Shown here: one piece after another, positions 33,841 to 45,180 of the stretch | Layout of the letters: every line of letters begins with the position of its first letter | Position numbering within the stretch: position 1 is the stretch's first letter | Source of the DNA: Candidatus Westeberhardia cardiocondylae | GTDB lineage: Bacteria > Pseudomonadota > Gammaproteobacteria > Enterobacterales > Enterobacteriaceae | Direction of reading: 5' to 3' | Assembly (NCBI GenBank): GCA_024648785.1 | Contig: JABYQB010000004.1 | Location: 1-64,000, forward strand | DNA: 64,000 nucleotides | Translations under genes and position numbers: made by a program | The notes under the pieces: generated by a model | Database searches by the model: none | What the model saw: the letters and a program-made list of their open reading frames with translations, nothing else | What the model was told of the DNA's origin: nothing

Positions 33841-36579
33841 ATGAAAACAATTTATATAAATAAAAAAAAATACACAATACAAAAATCAAATAACTTTTTA
33901 CAAATATGTTTATCACTTGGGTTCGATATTCCTTACTTTTGTTGGCACCCAGAACTTGGAAGTATTGGTTCATGTAGACAATGTGCTATTAAAAAATATG
34001 AAAACTTTCAAGATACATCAGGTAAAATAATTATGTCATGTATGACAGAAGCCAATAATGAAGATATTATCTCTACAGAAGATAAAGAAATAAAAAAATT
34101 TAGAAAAAATATTATTGAATTATTAATGATAAATCATCCACATGATTGCCCAGTATGTGAGGAAGGTGGTAATTGTCATCTACAAGATATGACTGTAATT
34201 ACACAACATAATATAAGAAGATACAAATATAAAAAAAGAACACATAATAACCAAAATCTTGGACCATTTATAATACATGAAATGAATAGATGTATTACAT
34301 GTTATCGTTGTGTTCGTTATTATAAGGATTATGCTGGTGGAAATGATTTCGGGGTATATGGCATTAGTAATAACATATATTTTGGTAGACAAAAAAGTGG
34401 AACATTAGAAAATGAATTTTCAGGAAATTTAATAGAAATATGTCCAACTGGAGTATTTACTGATAAAACTTATTCTGAACATTACAACAGAAAATGGGAT
34501 ATGCAAAGCGCCCCAAGTATTTGCCAACAATGCAGTATAGGATGCAATATCATTCTAGAAGAAAGATATGGAAAAATACGACGTGTTGAAAATCATTACC
34601 ATAAAGAAATTAATAACTACTTTATATGTGATAGAGGTAGATTCAGTTACGATTATATAAATTCTAAAAATAGACCATATCAACCAATGCAAAAAAAAAG
34701 AGAAAAATGGATTACATTAACAGCAAATGAAACAATAAAAAAAACTATAAAAATACTAAAAGATTCACAACAAATAATTGGAATTGGATCTACAAGATCA
34801 AGTATAGAAAATAATTTTTCATTACTTGAATTTGTTGGAGAAAAAAATTTCTCTAATGGAATACCAAAAAAAGAAAATAACGAACTTAAATTAATCTTAA
34901 ATATTTTAGAAAATAGCGGAATTCATACACCATCTTTAAAAGAAATAGAAAACTATGATGCAATATTAATTTTAGGAGAAGATATTACTCAAACTGGATC
35001 AAGAATGGCTCTATCAATACGTCAAGCAATAAAGAAAACAAAAATTATGGAATTAAAAAAACAAAAAATACCTTTATGGAATGTTAATGCAATAATGAAT
35101 ATTAGACAAAACAAAAAAAATCCACTTTTTATCACTAATGTTGATAAAACAAAATTAGATGATATTGCAACATGGACATATTATGCAAACACTAATGATC
35201 AAGCAAAATTTGGATTCGCAATAGCACACGAAATAGATAAAATTTCACCTAAAATTAATAATTTAGATTCTTCTTTAAAAGAAAGAATAAATATGATAGT
35301 AACATCATTAATTAACTCAAAAAAACCACTTATAATTTCAGGAAATGGTTCTGGAAACATAAAAATAATTTCAGCAGCTGCAAATATTGCTCTTTCTTTA
35401 AAAAAAAGAGGATTAAAAAATATAGGAATAAGCTTTATTGTATCTAACGCTAATAGCATGGGTTCAATAATCATGAATGGAACAAATTTAAATGATTTAA
35501 TAAATAATATTAAAAACAACAAAAAAAACAATGAAATAACTATTATTTTACTAGAAAACAACTTACACAGATACATATCAGAAAAAAAAATAAATTTTCT
35601 TAGAAAGAAAATAAAAAATTTAATTGTTTTAGATAACCAATTTAGTCAAATACACAAATATGCAGATTTAATTCTTCCAACAACAAATTTTGCAGAAAGC
35701 AATGGAACTATAATTAATCAGGAAGGAAGAGCGCAAAGATTTTTCCAAGTATATAATCCATCTCATTATGATAGTAATAAAATTATTCTAGATGGGTGGA
35801 GATGGATACATTGGATAAATTCAGAATATAATACAAAAAAAATATATTGGACAAATATTGATCATGTTATTAATACGATATCTAAAAAAATACCAAAATT
35901 ATACATGATTAAAGACGTATCTCCAAAAGCAAATTTCAGAATACACGGAAAAAAATTAGCAAGAATGCCACATTGTTATAGTGGAAGAACAGCTATTAAT
36001 ACAAAAATTTCAATACATGAAATTAATACACCAGAAGATAAAGATAGCATGTTCACATTTTCAATGGAAGGCGATAATTCTCCTAAAACACCAAGAAAAC
36101 AAATGTCTTTTGTATGGTCTCCAGGTTGGAATTCCTATAGTGCATGGAATAAATTTCAAAAAGAAGTAGGTGGTGATTTATTACATGGTAATCCTGGTAT
36201 TAAATTATTTAATAACAAAAAAACAAAAATTCTGCAATATTTTACATATAATTATGAAAGAAAAAAAAACAAAAAAAATTATTGGTATATTGCAGCATAT
36301 TGGCATTTATTCGGAAGTGAAGAAACATCACAAAATTCAAAATTCATAAAAAAAATAATACCTAAAACTTATGTAGTAATAAGCAAAGAAGATATAAAAA
36401 AATTTAATAATATTAAATCTTCTACATGTTTATCATTTAAATGCAAAGATATAAAATTCTGTCTTCCATTTAAAATTAGTAAAAAATTAAAAAGTGGACA
36501 AATAGGTCTACCAATAGGTCTACCTGGGATTCCTACTACGATTATAGGATCAGAAATAACAAATTTAAAATGTTTATAA
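33841..36579 (+). CDS. nuoG: NADH-quinone oxidoreductase subunit G
   Basis: The largest peripheral subunit, with several iron-sulfur clusters. It has 912 aa (E. coli 908). N-terminal [2Fe-2S] ferredoxin domain ([20 protein letters not shown]), His-ligated cluster segment [15 protein letters not shown], the [4Fe-4S] part [20 protein letters not shown]...[11 protein letters not shown], and the extra N7 cluster ligands CQQCSIGCN...[11 protein letters not shown] molybdopterin-oxidoreductase-like domain without its cofactor follows (about 230-800; [27 protein letters not shown]). N7 is present, as in E. coli. The gap to nuoH is 4 bases. Confidence 0.97.
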   Translation: MKTIYINKKKYTIQKSNNFLQICLSLGFDIPYFCWHPELGSIGSCRQCAIKKYENFQDTSGKIIMSCMTEANNEDIISTEDKEIKKFRKNIIELLMINHPHDCPVCEEGGNCHLQDMTVITQHNIRRYKYKKRTHNNQNLGPFIIHEMNRCITCYRCVRYYKDYAGGNDFGVYGISNNIYFGRQKSGTLENEFSGNLIEICPTGVFTDKTYSEHYNRKWDMQSAPSICQQCSIGCNIILEERYGKIRRVENHYHKEINNYFICDRGRFSYDYINSKNRPYQPMQKKREKWITLTANETIKKTIKILKDSQQIIGIGSTRSSIENNFSLLEFVGEKNFSNGIPKKENNELKLILNILENSGIHTPSLKEIENYDAILILGEDITQTGSRMALSIRQAIKKTKIMELKKQKIPLWNVNAIMNIRQNKKNPLFITNVDKTKLDDIATWTYYANTNDQAKFGFAIAHEIDKISPKINNLDSSLKERINMIVTSLINSKKPLIISGNGSGNIKIISAAANIALSLKKRGLKNIGISFIVSNANSMGSIIMNGTNLNDLINNIKNNKKNNEITIILLENNLHRYISEKKINFLRKKIKNLIVLDNQFSQIHKYADLILPTTNFAESNGTIINQEGRAQRFFQVYNPSHYDSNKIILDGWRWIHWINSEYNTKKIYWTNIDHVINTISKKIPKLYMIKDVSPKANFRIHGKKLARMPHCYSGRTAINTKISIHEINTPEDKDSMFTFSMEGDNSPKTPRKQMSFVWSPGWNSYSAWNKFQKEVGGDLLHGNPGIKLFNNKKTKILQYFTYNYERKKNKKNYWYIAAYWHLFGSEETSQNSKFIKKIIPKTYVVISKEDIKKFNNIKSSTCLSFKCKDIKFCLPFKISKKLKSGQIGLPIGLPGIPTTIIGSEITNLKCL

Positions 36580-36583
36580 TAAT

Positions 36584-37552
36584 ATGAATCAACTTATACA
36601 AGATATTATAAATAACTTTAAAAAAATAACAACAATTCTTCTATGTCTAGTTATTTTTGGAGCATATATGAGCTTTTTTGAAAGAAGAATTTTAGGATTG
36701 CTACAAAACAGATACGGGCCAAATAGGGTTGGGTGGAATGGATCAATGCAAGTAATAGCAGACCTAATAAAGATGATGTTTAAAGAAACATGGATACCAC
36801 CATTTTCCGATAAAAAACTTTTTATATTAGCACCGATAATATCATTTATTATACCAATAATTACATTTTCCATTATACCAATAACGCCAAATTTAATAAT
36901 ATCTAATTTTAATATTGGAATATTATTTTTCTTAATGATGGCAGGATTAAACATATATCCAATATTATTAGCTGGATGGGCAAGTAATAATAAATATTCC
37001 ATTCTTGGTGCTATGAGAGCAATAATACAAACAATAAGTTATGAAATATTTTTGGGAATATCACTAATGGGTATAGTTGTTAAAACAGGATCATTTAACT
37101 TAAAAGATATTGTTATGGATCAAAAAAATTTATGGAATTGTATACCACAATTCTTAGGATTTATTACATTTCTATTAGCTGGAATTGCAATCTGTCATAG
37201 ACATCCTTTCGATCATCCAGAAGCTGAACAAGAATTATCAGACGGATATCACATTGAATATTCAGGTATAATGTTCGGATTATTCTTTGTTGGTGAATAT
37301 ATAAACATAATTACAATATCATCATTAATAACAACATTATTTTTTGGTGGTTGGATGGGTCCATGGTTACCTAAAACAATTTGGTTCATAATTAAAACAA
37401 TACTATTTATAATATTATTTATATTAATTCGCGCATCAATTACTAGACCATCATATGAAAAAATTATGTCATTAAGCTGGAAAATTTGTTTTCCATTAAC
37501 ACTAATAAATCTTATAATAACAGCATTGTATATTTTATATAACAAACACTAA
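36584..37552 (+). CDS. nuoH: NADH-quinone oxidoreductase subunit H
   Basis: The membrane subunit that forms most of the quinone-binding chamber and the link to the proton pumps. It has 322 aa (E. coli 325) with about eight helices. Signature segments [38 protein letters not shown], and the acidic loop [33 protein letters not shown] are conserved. It follows nuoG by 4 bases and lies 19 bases before nuoI. Confidence 0.97.
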   Translation: MNQLIQDIINNFKKITTILLCLVIFGAYMSFFERRILGLLQNRYGPNRVGWNGSMQVIADLIKMMFKETWIPPFSDKKLFILAPIISFIIPIITFSIIPITPNLIISNFNIGILFFLMMAGLNIYPILLAGWASNNKYSILGAMRAIIQTISYEIFLGISLMGIVVKTGSFNLKDIVMDQKNLWNCIPQFLGFITFLLAGIAICHRHPFDHPEAEQELSDGYHIEYSGIMFGLFFVGEYINIITISSLITTLFFGGWMGPWLPKTIWFIIKTILFIILFILIRASITRPSYEKIMSLSWKICFPLTLINLIITALYILYNKH

Positions 37553-37571
37553 AAATACAAATAAAAATACT

Positions 37572-38117
37572 ATGAAGAAAATAATACAATTTTTATCAAA
37601 ATTCTCTAGTATATTAAAAAGCATATTTTTAACTGGTTTAAATGCTTTTGAAAAAAGAGAAACTCTAAAATATCCTGATATACCAGTTAAATTATTTCCT
37701 AGATTTAGAGGAAGAATTGTTCTAACAAAAGATCCAAACAATAAAGAACGTTGTGTAGCATGTAATTTATGTTCTGTTGTATGCCCAGTAAGTTGTATTG
37801 TATTACAAAAAAAAACATCAAAAGATGGACGTTGGTACCCAAAATTTTTCAGAATAAATTTCTCTCGTTGCATTTTTTGTGGATTATGTGAAGAAGCTTG
37901 CCCAACTTATGCAATTCAACTCATACCTGATTTCGAAATGAGTGAATTTAACAGACAAGATCTCATATACGAAAAACAAGACTTACTAATTTCAGGAACA
38001 GGTAAATATACAAAATATAATTTTTATAATAAAACAGGAATAAAAATAAAAGGAAAAAATAAAGGAGAAGCAAAAAACGAAACAAAACCAATTGATACAA
38101 AAAAAATATTACCATAA
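37572..38117 (+). CDS. nuoI: NADH-quinone oxidoreductase subunit I
   Basis: Carries clusters N6a and N6b in the connecting module. The 181 aa (E. coli 180) align without gaps. Two ferredoxin motifs are complete: [16 protein letters not shown] and [16 protein letters not shown]. Other invariant parts are [35 protein letters not shown] and [14 protein letters not shown]. One of the best preserved proteins in the window. Confidence 0.98.
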   Translation: MKKIIQFLSKFSSILKSIFLTGLNAFEKRETLKYPDIPVKLFPRFRGRIVLTKDPNNKERCVACNLCSVVCPVSCIVLQKKTSKDGRWYPKFFRINFSRCIFCGLCEEACPTYAIQLIPDFEMSEFNRQDLIYEKQDLLISGTGKYTKYNFYNKTGIKIKGKNKGEAKNETKPIDTKKILP

Positions 38118-38134
38118 TATTAAGGAATAAATAA

Positions 38135-38620
38135 ATGAAATTAATATTTTTCATAATAGGAATAATAAATATTATATCTGCAATTAATGTTGTATTACAA
38201 ACAAATCTAATATACTCACTGTTATATTTTATTTCATATATTATATCTATATCATGTATTTTTTTCGCACTAAACTTTGAATTAATCGGATATTTAAATA
38301 TAATTATTTATGCCGGAGCTATTATGATATTATTCGTTTTTGTTGCAATAACAATAAGAAAAAACAACAACAAAACACAAAATTATAAAAAATACAAATA
38401 TTTTTTAAAATTACCATTGCCACTATCATTATTATATCTAATAATATATAGTATATCACAAGAGGATAAAACATACATTTCATTTGACTATAACACAACA
38501 AATGAAAAAGAAATAGGACTTGCTTTATTTGGAGGACCTTATTTTTTAATAACAGAATTATCATCAATTCTTCTTTTAGCAAGTCTAATAATTACACTAC
38601 ATTTCAATAATGAAACATAA
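38135..38620 (+). CDS. nuoJ: NADH-quinone oxidoreductase subunit J
   Basis: A membrane subunit with five helices; the conserved pi-bulge helix lies in FELIGYLNIIIYAGAIMILFVFVAI. It has 161 aa, shorter than E. coli (184) at the C-terminus. AAGGAAT precedes the ATG. Low sequence conservation is normal for NuoJ; the position between nuoI and nuoK fixes the identity. Confidence 0.94.
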   Translation: MKLIFFIIGIINIISAINVVLQTNLIYSLLYFISYIISISCIFFALNFELIGYLNIIIYAGAIMILFVFVAITIRKNNNKTQNYKKYKYFLKLPLPLSLLYLIIYSISQEDKTYISFDYNTTNEKEIGLALFGGPYFLITELSSILLLASLIITLHFNNET

Positions 38621-38665
38621 AAATAATTAAAAATTTAAAAATTAAAACAAAAAATAAAACATTTT

Positions 38666-38965
38666 ATGGAACTTTCATTACAAAACGCTTTATATTTACC
38701 ATCAATCTTATTTATTATTGGGTTAACTGGAACAATTATTTGTAAAAATATATTATCTATATTTTTAGGAACAGAAATTATGATAAACTCTGCATCAATG
38801 GCATATATAATATCAGAAAATTATTGGAAAAATATAAACGGGCAAATTATGTACATAATAATAATAACTGTTATTGCATCAGAAGCAAGTATTTTTCTAA
38901 TTTTATTATTAAAATTACAAAAAATCAAAAAAAACTTAAACATTAAAAACATTTCCATGAGATAA
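38666..38965 (+). CDS. nuoK: NADH-quinone oxidoreductase subunit K
   Basis: A small membrane subunit related to MrpC, with three helices. It has 99 aa (E. coli 100). The conserved membrane glutamates are in FLGTEIMINSASMAYI and VIASEASIFLILLLKL. The C-terminus ends 8 bases before nuoL. Confidence 0.96.
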   Translation: MELSLQNALYLPSILFIIGLTGTIICKNILSIFLGTEIMINSASMAYIISENYWKNINGQIMYIIIITVIASEASIFLILLLKLQKIKKNLNIKNISMR

Positions 38966-38973
38966 AAACATTA

Positions 38974-40839
38974 ATGAATTTATTATTTTTAATACCAACA
39001 TTACCATTAATTAGTTTTATTTTTCTAACATTTCCTAAATGTAAAAACAACAAAAAATATTCAACATTTATAGGTATTACAGGAATTAGTTTATCTGCAT
39101 GTATTAGTATAATAATAGCAACAATTTTTATAAAAAAAAATATAGAAACAACAAATATTTTTTTTAAACAATATTTATTCAATTGGGTAGAAATAGATAA
39201 TTTCAAAATTAATATTTCATTACATTTAGATATATTATCATTAATTATGATATCCATTATAATAATAACTGGATTACTTATTTTATTATATTCAACATGG
39301 TACATGAAAGATAATAAAAATTATCCACTTTTCTTTTCTTATGTAAATTTATTTATCTCTAACATGATATTTTTAATACTATCCGACAACCTAATATCAA
39401 TGTACTTTTTCTGGGAAATAGTAGGATTTTGTAGTTACCTATTAATAGGATTTTACTATAAAAAATCAAAAAATATCAAATCAGCAAATAAATCTTTCAT
39501 TATGACAAGAATAAGTGATATATTTTTATTAATATCAATACTTATGATATTTAATAAATTTAAAACTTTAAATTTCCATGAAATTTCATATATTATAAAT
39601 GATCAAAAAAATTTACCTAATATAACAATTGAAACATTTTTGTTACTTATAGGTGCAATAGGAAAATCTGCTCAATTTCCAATGCATACATGGTTAATAT
39701 CAGCTATGGTTGGTCCTACTCCAGTATCAGCTTTAATTCATTCTTCAACAATGGTAACTATTGGTATATATCTAATTAATAGAACAAATTCAATGTTTAT
39801 TTCTTCACCAAAAATATTACTTATTCTAAATATACTAAGTATAGTAACTATACTAATATCAGGATCATCAGCTTTAGTACAAAAAAATATAAAGAAAATA
39901 CTTGCTTATTCAACAATAAGCCAATTAGGCTATATATTCCTAGCACTTAGTATACAAGCATGGAATGCCTCGATTATTCATTTAATAATTCATTCATTCT
40001 TTAAATCATTATTATTCTTATCTGCTGGTATATTAATTATATCATGTAATAACGAACAAAATATAACAAAAATGGGTGGGTTAAAAAAACCACTAATATT
40101 TATTTATATTTGCTTTCTCGTTGGATGTTCATCATTAGTTGGAATTCCATGGATAAGTGCAGGATTCTATTCAAAAGAATACATATTTCATTATCTTATA
40201 TACAATAACAATATATTCACATTAATTGGAGCAATTTTAGGTACATTATTTACTATTATATATACCTTTCGTATGATTTGTATAATATTTCACGGAAAAA
40301 TACAAATTAAACCCAGTATATGCCAAAATATAAATTGCAATTTACCATTAATTATATTATTAATTTTATCTAGTTTTATCGGTTTTTATATAATAAACCC
40401 AATAATAAAATATTTACCTAAAAATACGCAAAATACACAAAACATTAACATAATACAACAACTATTTGAATGTTTAATTTTCATAGTTATAGCATATTTA
40501 TCTAAAAAACTTTGGATAGAAAAAAAAACATTATTGATGCATCAAAAAAAATATAGGATTACTCAAAATATCAAACATGTTATATTTCAATTTTTATATG
40601 ATGGATGGAAAATAGATAAAATCTATACAACATTATTTACTAATTCATATAATAATTTTTGTAAAAAATTATCAAAAGATCCAATAAGCAAATTAAATAA
40701 TTTATGTAATAATATAGTATATTATATTCATTTAATATTATTAAATATTGAAAACAATAAAAGATTATATCGTTGGTACATATTATTAATGATAACAAAT
40801 TCAACAATCATTATAACATTTTTAATTTTTATCACATAA
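38974..40839 (+). CDS. nuoL: NADH-quinone oxidoreductase subunit L (proton-pumping antiporter-like)
   Basis: The distal antiporter-like proton pump with the long lateral helix. It has 621 aa (E. coli 613). Conserved pump motifs: MYFFWEIVGFCSYLLIGFYY (glutamate in the membrane), LLIGAIGKSAQFPMHTWLISAMVGPTPVSALIHSSTMVTIGIYL (lysine and histidines), KKILAYSTISQLGYIFLAL, HSFFKSLLFLSAG and GIPWISAGFYSKEYIF. The C-terminal lateral helix and last TM (IVYYIHLILLNIE...TNSTIIITFLIFI) are present but very A/T-driven in composition. Confidence 0.97.
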   Translation: MNLLFLIPTLPLISFIFLTFPKCKNNKKYSTFIGITGISLSACISIIIATIFIKKNIETTNIFFKQYLFNWVEIDNFKINISLHLDILSLIMISIIIITGLLILLYSTWYMKDNKNYPLFFSYVNLFISNMIFLILSDNLISMYFFWEIVGFCSYLLIGFYYKKSKNIKSANKSFIMTRISDIFLLISILMIFNKFKTLNFHEISYIINDQKNLPNITIETFLLLIGAIGKSAQFPMHTWLISAMVGPTPVSALIHSSTMVTIGIYLINRTNSMFISSPKILLILNILSIVTILISGSSALVQKNIKKILAYSTISQLGYIFLALSIQAWNASIIHLIIHSFFKSLLFLSAGILIISCNNEQNITKMGGLKKPLIFIYICFLVGCSSLVGIPWISAGFYSKEYIFHYLIYNNNIFTLIGAILGTLFTIIYTFRMICIIFHGKIQIKPSICQNINCNLPLIILLILSSFIGFYIINPIIKYLPKNTQNTQNINIIQQLFECLIFIVIAYLSKKLWIEKKTLLMHQKKYRITQNIKHVIFQFLYDGWKIDKIYTTLFTNSYNNFCKKLSKDPISKLNNLCNNIVYYIHLILLNIENNKRLYRWYILLMITNSTIIITFLIFIT

Positions 40840-40881
40840 ATATAAAAAAATAAAAATAAAACAACAATTTATAATAATCTC

Positions 40882-40890
40882 TGTTATAAT
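40882..40890 (+). promoter_or_regulatory. Possible extended -10 promoter upstream of nuoM
   Basis: TGTTATAAT is a perfect extended -10 (TGnTATAAT) in the only sizeable gap inside the second half of the nuo operon, 54 bases before the nuoM ATG, followed by CCCG. No good -35 is seen, which extended -10 promoters do not need. In A/T-rich DNA such strings arise by chance, so the evidence is weak. Confidence 0.3.
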
Positions 40891-40943
40891 CCCGAAAATT
40901 AATTTAATAATTTTATATATCTAAACTCAGGAATATCCATAAT

Positions 40944-42461
40944 ATGATTCTTACTTATTTTATACTCATTCCTTTTATAGGAGGATTGCTATCTTGGACA
41001 ATAGGAATCATCACTAAAAACACAAAAATAATTAAATATATTTCTTTAATTACAATAATCATTACATTCCTACTTTCTTTAATAGTATTAATATACAACA
41101 ATAAAGAAAAATACGAAACAAATAAATTTCCTAATTGGAAAATAGAATATATACAACCATGGATTCCAAAATTTGGAATCAACATACATCTTGCTATGGA
41201 CAATATATCAAATATAATGATTATATTAAGCACTTTCATGGGAATAATATCAATACTTTGTTCATGGTCTAAAATAGACAAACAAATTGGTGCATTTTAT
41301 TTTAATTTATTATGGTCAATAAGTAATACAATTGGAATATTTCTATCAATTGACATGTTATTATTATTCATATTCTGGGAAATAACAATATTTCCTATAT
41401 ATTTCCTAATTATACTATGGGGCAATCCAACAAATACAATCATACAAAGAATACACGCAGCAAAAAAATTCCTAATTTATTCACAAATTAGTGGAATAAC
41501 AATGTTAGTATCAATTTTATCTTTAGTAATAATTTATCATAATAATGAAAAAATTTGGACATTTAATTACGAAGAACTATTAAAAATACAAAATTCAAAA
41601 ATATTAGATTATATAATAATGTTAGGATTCTTTATATCTTTCACAATAAAAATACCAATTATACCATTTCATAATTGGTTAATTCACGTCCATAAAACAT
41701 CACCGATATACAATACCATAGAATTAACAAGTTTGTTATTAAAAACAGGAATATATGGACTATTTCGTTTTAATTTAATATTTTTCCCAAAAATATCCTA
41801 TAATTTTTCATACTTTGCAATGTTAATTGGTATAATAAGTATACTATACGGATCATGGATGGCATTTTCTCAAACAAACATCAAAAAATTAATTGCATAT
41901 TCAAATATTTCTCATTCAGGGTATATTATTGTTGCATTATATAGCGAAAATCAATTAGCATATCAAGGAGCAATAATTTACATAATTGCAAATACTATTT
42001 CTTCATCTGGATTATTCATAATGTCAGAACAACTTTATAATAGACTTCATACACACGATATACGAAACATGGGTGGTATATGGGAGAAATTAAATTTTTT
42101 ACCAGGGATGTCAATATTTTTATTTTCTGCAACACTTGGAATACCTGGAACAGGTAACTTCATAGGAGAAATAGCAATACTATTTGGCGTATTTCAAACA
42201 ACACCAATAGTATCAATAATTTTAGCATACGGATTAATTTTTTCTACCATTTATTCAATAATAACAATACAAAAAATATTTTTTGGGAAAAATATTAAAA
42301 TTAAAAAACCATTAAAAAAAATAACAAAAAAAGAAAAAATTATTATTTACACAATAGGTATATCTTCAATATTTATTGGTATATTTCCAAAATTCATTAC
42401 AAATATTACCTTTAATAATATTAAAAATATTAATTATTATGTTATTAAAAATAAAATTTAA
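40944..42461 (+). CDS. nuoM: NADH-quinone oxidoreductase subunit M (antiporter-like)
   Basis: An antiporter-like proton pump of complex I. It has 505 aa (E. coli 509). Conserved pieces: LLLFIFWEITIFPIYFLIILWG with the key glutamate, GFFISFTIKIPIIPFHNWLIHVHKTSPI with lysine and histidines, KKLIAYSNISHSGYIIVALY and ATLGIPGTGNFIGEIAILFG. TCAGGA lies upstream of the ATG. There are about 14 predicted helices. Confidence 0.97.
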   Translation: MILTYFILIPFIGGLLSWTIGIITKNTKIIKYISLITIIITFLLSLIVLIYNNKEKYETNKFPNWKIEYIQPWIPKFGINIHLAMDNISNIMIILSTFMGIISILCSWSKIDKQIGAFYFNLLWSISNTIGIFLSIDMLLLFIFWEITIFPIYFLIILWGNPTNTIIQRIHAAKKFLIYSQISGITMLVSILSLVIIYHNNEKIWTFNYEELLKIQNSKILDYIIMLGFFISFTIKIPIIPFHNWLIHVHKTSPIYNTIELTSLLLKTGIYGLFRFNLIFFPKISYNFSYFAMLIGIISILYGSWMAFSQTNIKKLIAYSNISHSGYIIVALYSENQLAYQGAIIYIIANTISSSGLFIMSEQLYNRLHTHDIRNMGGIWEKLNFLPGMSIFLFSATLGIPGTGNFIGEIAILFGVFQTTPIVSIILAYGLIFSTIYSIITIQKIFFGKNIKIKKPLKKITKKEKIIIYTIGISSIFIGIFPKFITNITFNNIKNINYYVIKNKI

Positions 42462-42483
42462 CTAAACATTTATTTAAATAAAA

Positions 42484-43947
42484 ATGACAATAATATATAA
42501 ACAACTAATTGCACTTTTACCATTATGTACTATTGGAGTAACAATACTATTAATACTATTAAATAGTGCATGGAAAAATAACCAAATTATTAATATGTAC
42601 ATTACTAATGTAGGAATAAACTTATCAATTTATCTAACAAAATATTGTAAACATTACATACCAATATATATATCACCATTAATAACGATTGATTTATTTT
42701 CAATATTTTGTACAACATTAATCTTACTTAGTAATCTAACAATTAGTTTATCATCTTATATTTGGCTAAAAAAACTACCAAAAAATAAAAGAAATGAATT
42801 CTATTTATTGCTATTAATATCTTCAATAGGAAGTATAATTTTATGTAGTTCTGAACATTTTTTAACATTATTCATTGGAATTGAATTAATATCTATTACA
42901 TCATTTGGAATAATTGGATATGATATTTCTTCAAACAAAAAAAAATCAATAGAAATAACAATACATTATATACTACTATCAATAGTATCTTCTGCATTTT
43001 TTTTATTTGGAACATCATTATTATATTCATATTTCGGAGAATTATCATTCTTAAAAATAAAAGAATTATTAAATAATTACACAATAAATCACCCTGTGAT
43101 TTTAACAGGATTAGGAATGATTATAACTGGAATAGGATTTAAATTATCAATTGTTCCATTTCATTTATTAACACCAAAAATATATCAAAATTTATCATCA
43201 CAAAATATAATTTTTTTAACTACTAGTAAAATTACAATATTTTTAACAACTATTAGACTATTTTTACATACATCACTTAATAAAAACCAAACATTTTGTA
43301 CATTACTTATGGTCTTATCTAGCATTTCAATAATTCTAGGAACATTTATGGCATTAAAACAAAATAATATAAAAAAACTCTTTAGTTATTCTTCAATTAC
43401 AAACTTTGGTTATTTAACAATAGGTATAATTACTATAAATAAAAGTTACTCATTAACTATAGAAGCAATAGGAACATATATAATAGGTTATCTAATTTCT
43501 AATATAGGAATATTTAATTGCATTAGTATAATTTCTAATATTTATTCAAAAGAAAAAAATATTCACTCATTATCTTTCTACAAAAGTTTATTTTGGAAAC
43601 ATCCATACATATCTTTAACATTTACAATATCTTTATTATCATTCATAGGAACACCAATAACATTAGGATTTATAGGAAAAATATATATTATTATTTTAAG
43701 TATTCATAACAAACTATATTGGATATTACCAATAATAATTATCGGGAACATAATACAAATTATATATTATATGTACATAATAACTATTATGTTCTTGCCA
43801 GAAACAGAAACAAAAAAATATATATATACAAAATATAATAAAAAAAATTGTTTTAGAAATACTATAATAATAACATTAACATCAATAATAACTATATTAC
43901 TTGGAATACATCCACAACCACTAATTAATATATTAAAATCAATATGA
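42484..43947 (+). CDS. nuoN: NADH-quinone oxidoreductase subunit N (antiporter-like)
   Basis: The third antiporter-like subunit and last gene of the operon; the stop is TGA. It has 487 aa (E. coli 485). The LTLFIGIELISITSFGIIGY helix with the conserved glutamate, GIGFKLSIVPFHLLTPKIYQ with the lysine, and KKLFSYSSITNFGYLTIGI are present. The start MTIIYKQLIALLPL matches the family. It converges on nrdB with only 58 bases between them; a weak ACAGA/TCTGT hairpin at 43945-43960 overlaps the stop region. Confidence 0.96.
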   Translation: MTIIYKQLIALLPLCTIGVTILLILLNSAWKNNQIINMYITNVGINLSIYLTKYCKHYIPIYISPLITIDLFSIFCTTLILLSNLTISLSSYIWLKKLPKNKRNEFYLLLLISSIGSIILCSSEHFLTLFIGIELISITSFGIIGYDISSNKKKSIEITIHYILLSIVSSAFFLFGTSLLYSYFGELSFLKIKELLNNYTINHPVILTGLGMIITGIGFKLSIVPFHLLTPKIYQNLSSQNIIFLTTSKITIFLTTIRLFLHTSLNKNQTFCTLLMVLSSISIILGTFMALKQNNIKKLFSYSSITNFGYLTIGIITINKSYSLTIEAIGTYIIGYLISNIGIFNCISIISNIYSKEKNIHSLSFYKSLFWKHPYISLTFTISLLSFIGTPITLGFIGKIYIIILSIHNKLYWILPIIIIGNIIQIIYYMYIITIMFLPETETKKYIYTKYNKKNCFRNTIIITLTSIITILLGIHPQPLINILKSI

Positions 43948-44005
43948 CAGAATTATATCTGTAAATTGGAAAATGATAAAAATCATAAATTTAAAAACAA
44001 AAAAA

Positions 44006-45130
44006 TTACAATTCAAATTTTTTTAAATCATTAAAATCAATTTCAGAATCAACCTGCCCGATTAAATATGAACTAGATTCTACCTCTTGCGGAGCAACTT
44101 GCACATTATCTGAAATTAACCAAGAACTAATCCATGGAATCGGATTAACACTTATATCAAAAATACCATTTAAACCAATTGCTTCCATACGCAAATTTGT
44201 AATATACTCTATATATTGATTTAAAATATCTTTATTCAGACCAATCATAGAACCACCTTGAAATAAATAATCAGCCCAATCCTTCTCCTGATTAGCAGCG
44301 ATTAAAAAAATATCATAAAACTCTTTTTTACATGAAAAAAAAATATCAGATATATCTGAATCATGATCACGCATTAAATTCAACATATTTTGTGTACCAG
44401 TTAAATGTAAAATTTCATCTCTAGCAATTAAACGAATTATTTTTGCATTTCCTTCCATTAATTCCCTCTCAGCAAAAGAAAATGAACAAGCAAAACTTAC
44501 ATAAAATCTAATTCCTTCTAATACATTCACACTCATTAAACATAAATAAAGCTTCTTTTTTAAATCTTTAATATTTATAGAAATACTTTTACCATTAATT
44601 ATATGATCACCTTCACCAAAAAGATGATAATAACTAACATACTCAATTAAAATATCATAATAAACAGAAATATCTTTAGCACGTTTTAAAATTTCCTCAT
44701 TACTAATAATTTCATCAAAAATTAAAGAAGGGTTATTAACAATATTACGTATAATATGTGTATAAGATCGAGAATGAATAGTTTCAGAAAATGACCAAGT
44801 TTCTATCCAGGTTTCTAATTCTGGTATAGAAACTATTGGCAAAAATGCAACATTGGGGCTACGACCCTGAATTGAATCTAATAAAGTTTGATATTTTAAA
44901 TTACTAATAAAAATATGCTTCTCATGACTAGGTAATCCACAATAATCAATTCTATCACGAGAAACATCAATTTCTTCAGGACGCCAAAAAAACGATAATT
45001 GTTTTTCAATCAATTTTTCAAAAATTTCATATTTTTGTTGATCAAATCTAACTATATTAACAGATTGACCAAAAAACATTGGCTCTAGCAACTGATCATT
45101 TTTATTTTGAGAAAAAGTTGTATATTTCAT
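44006..45130 (-). CDS. nrdB: Class Ia ribonucleotide reductase beta subunit
   Basis: Houses the diiron-tyrosyl radical that starts ribonucleotide reduction in NrdA. The ORF-track start (45178) is a GTG with no homology before Met17; ATG 45130 gives [22 protein letters not shown] like E. coli [22 protein letters not shown], with AGGA upstream, and 374 aa (E. coli 376). The radical tyrosine and iron ligands are in [17 protein letters not shown], and further ligands in [29 protein letters not shown]. The C-terminal [13 protein letters not shown] is the NrdA-docking tail. yfaE, which maintains the cofactor in E. coli, is missing downstream. Confidence 0.97.
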   Translation of the reverse strand: MKYTTFSQNKNDQLLEPMFFGQSVNIVRFDQQKYEIFEKLIEKQLSFFWRPEEIDVSRDRIDYCGLPSHEKHIFISNLKYQTLLDSIQGRSPNVAFLPIVSIPELETWIETWSFSETIHSRSYTHIIRNIVNNPSLIFDEIISNEEILKRAKDISVYYDILIEYVSYYHLFGEGDHIINGKSISINIKDLKKKLYLCLMSVNVLEGIRFYVSFACSFSFAERELMEGNAKIIRLIARDEILHLTGTQNMLNLMRDHDSDISDIFFSCKKEFYDIFLIAANQEKDWADYLFQGGSMIGLNKDILNQYIEYITNLRMEAIGLNGIFDISVNPIPWISSWLISDNVQVAPQEVESSSYLIGQVDSEIDFNDLKKFEL

Positions 45131-45180
45131 AAACACATATCCTATATAATTCGTTAACGTATTAATACAAAAACACACAA

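Noticed and set aside
43945-43960. ACAGA-ATTATA-TCTGT hairpin as a bidirectional terminator between nuoN and nrdB
   Set aside because: The stem has only five pairs, overlaps the nuoN stop region and has no clear T-run; too weak to call.
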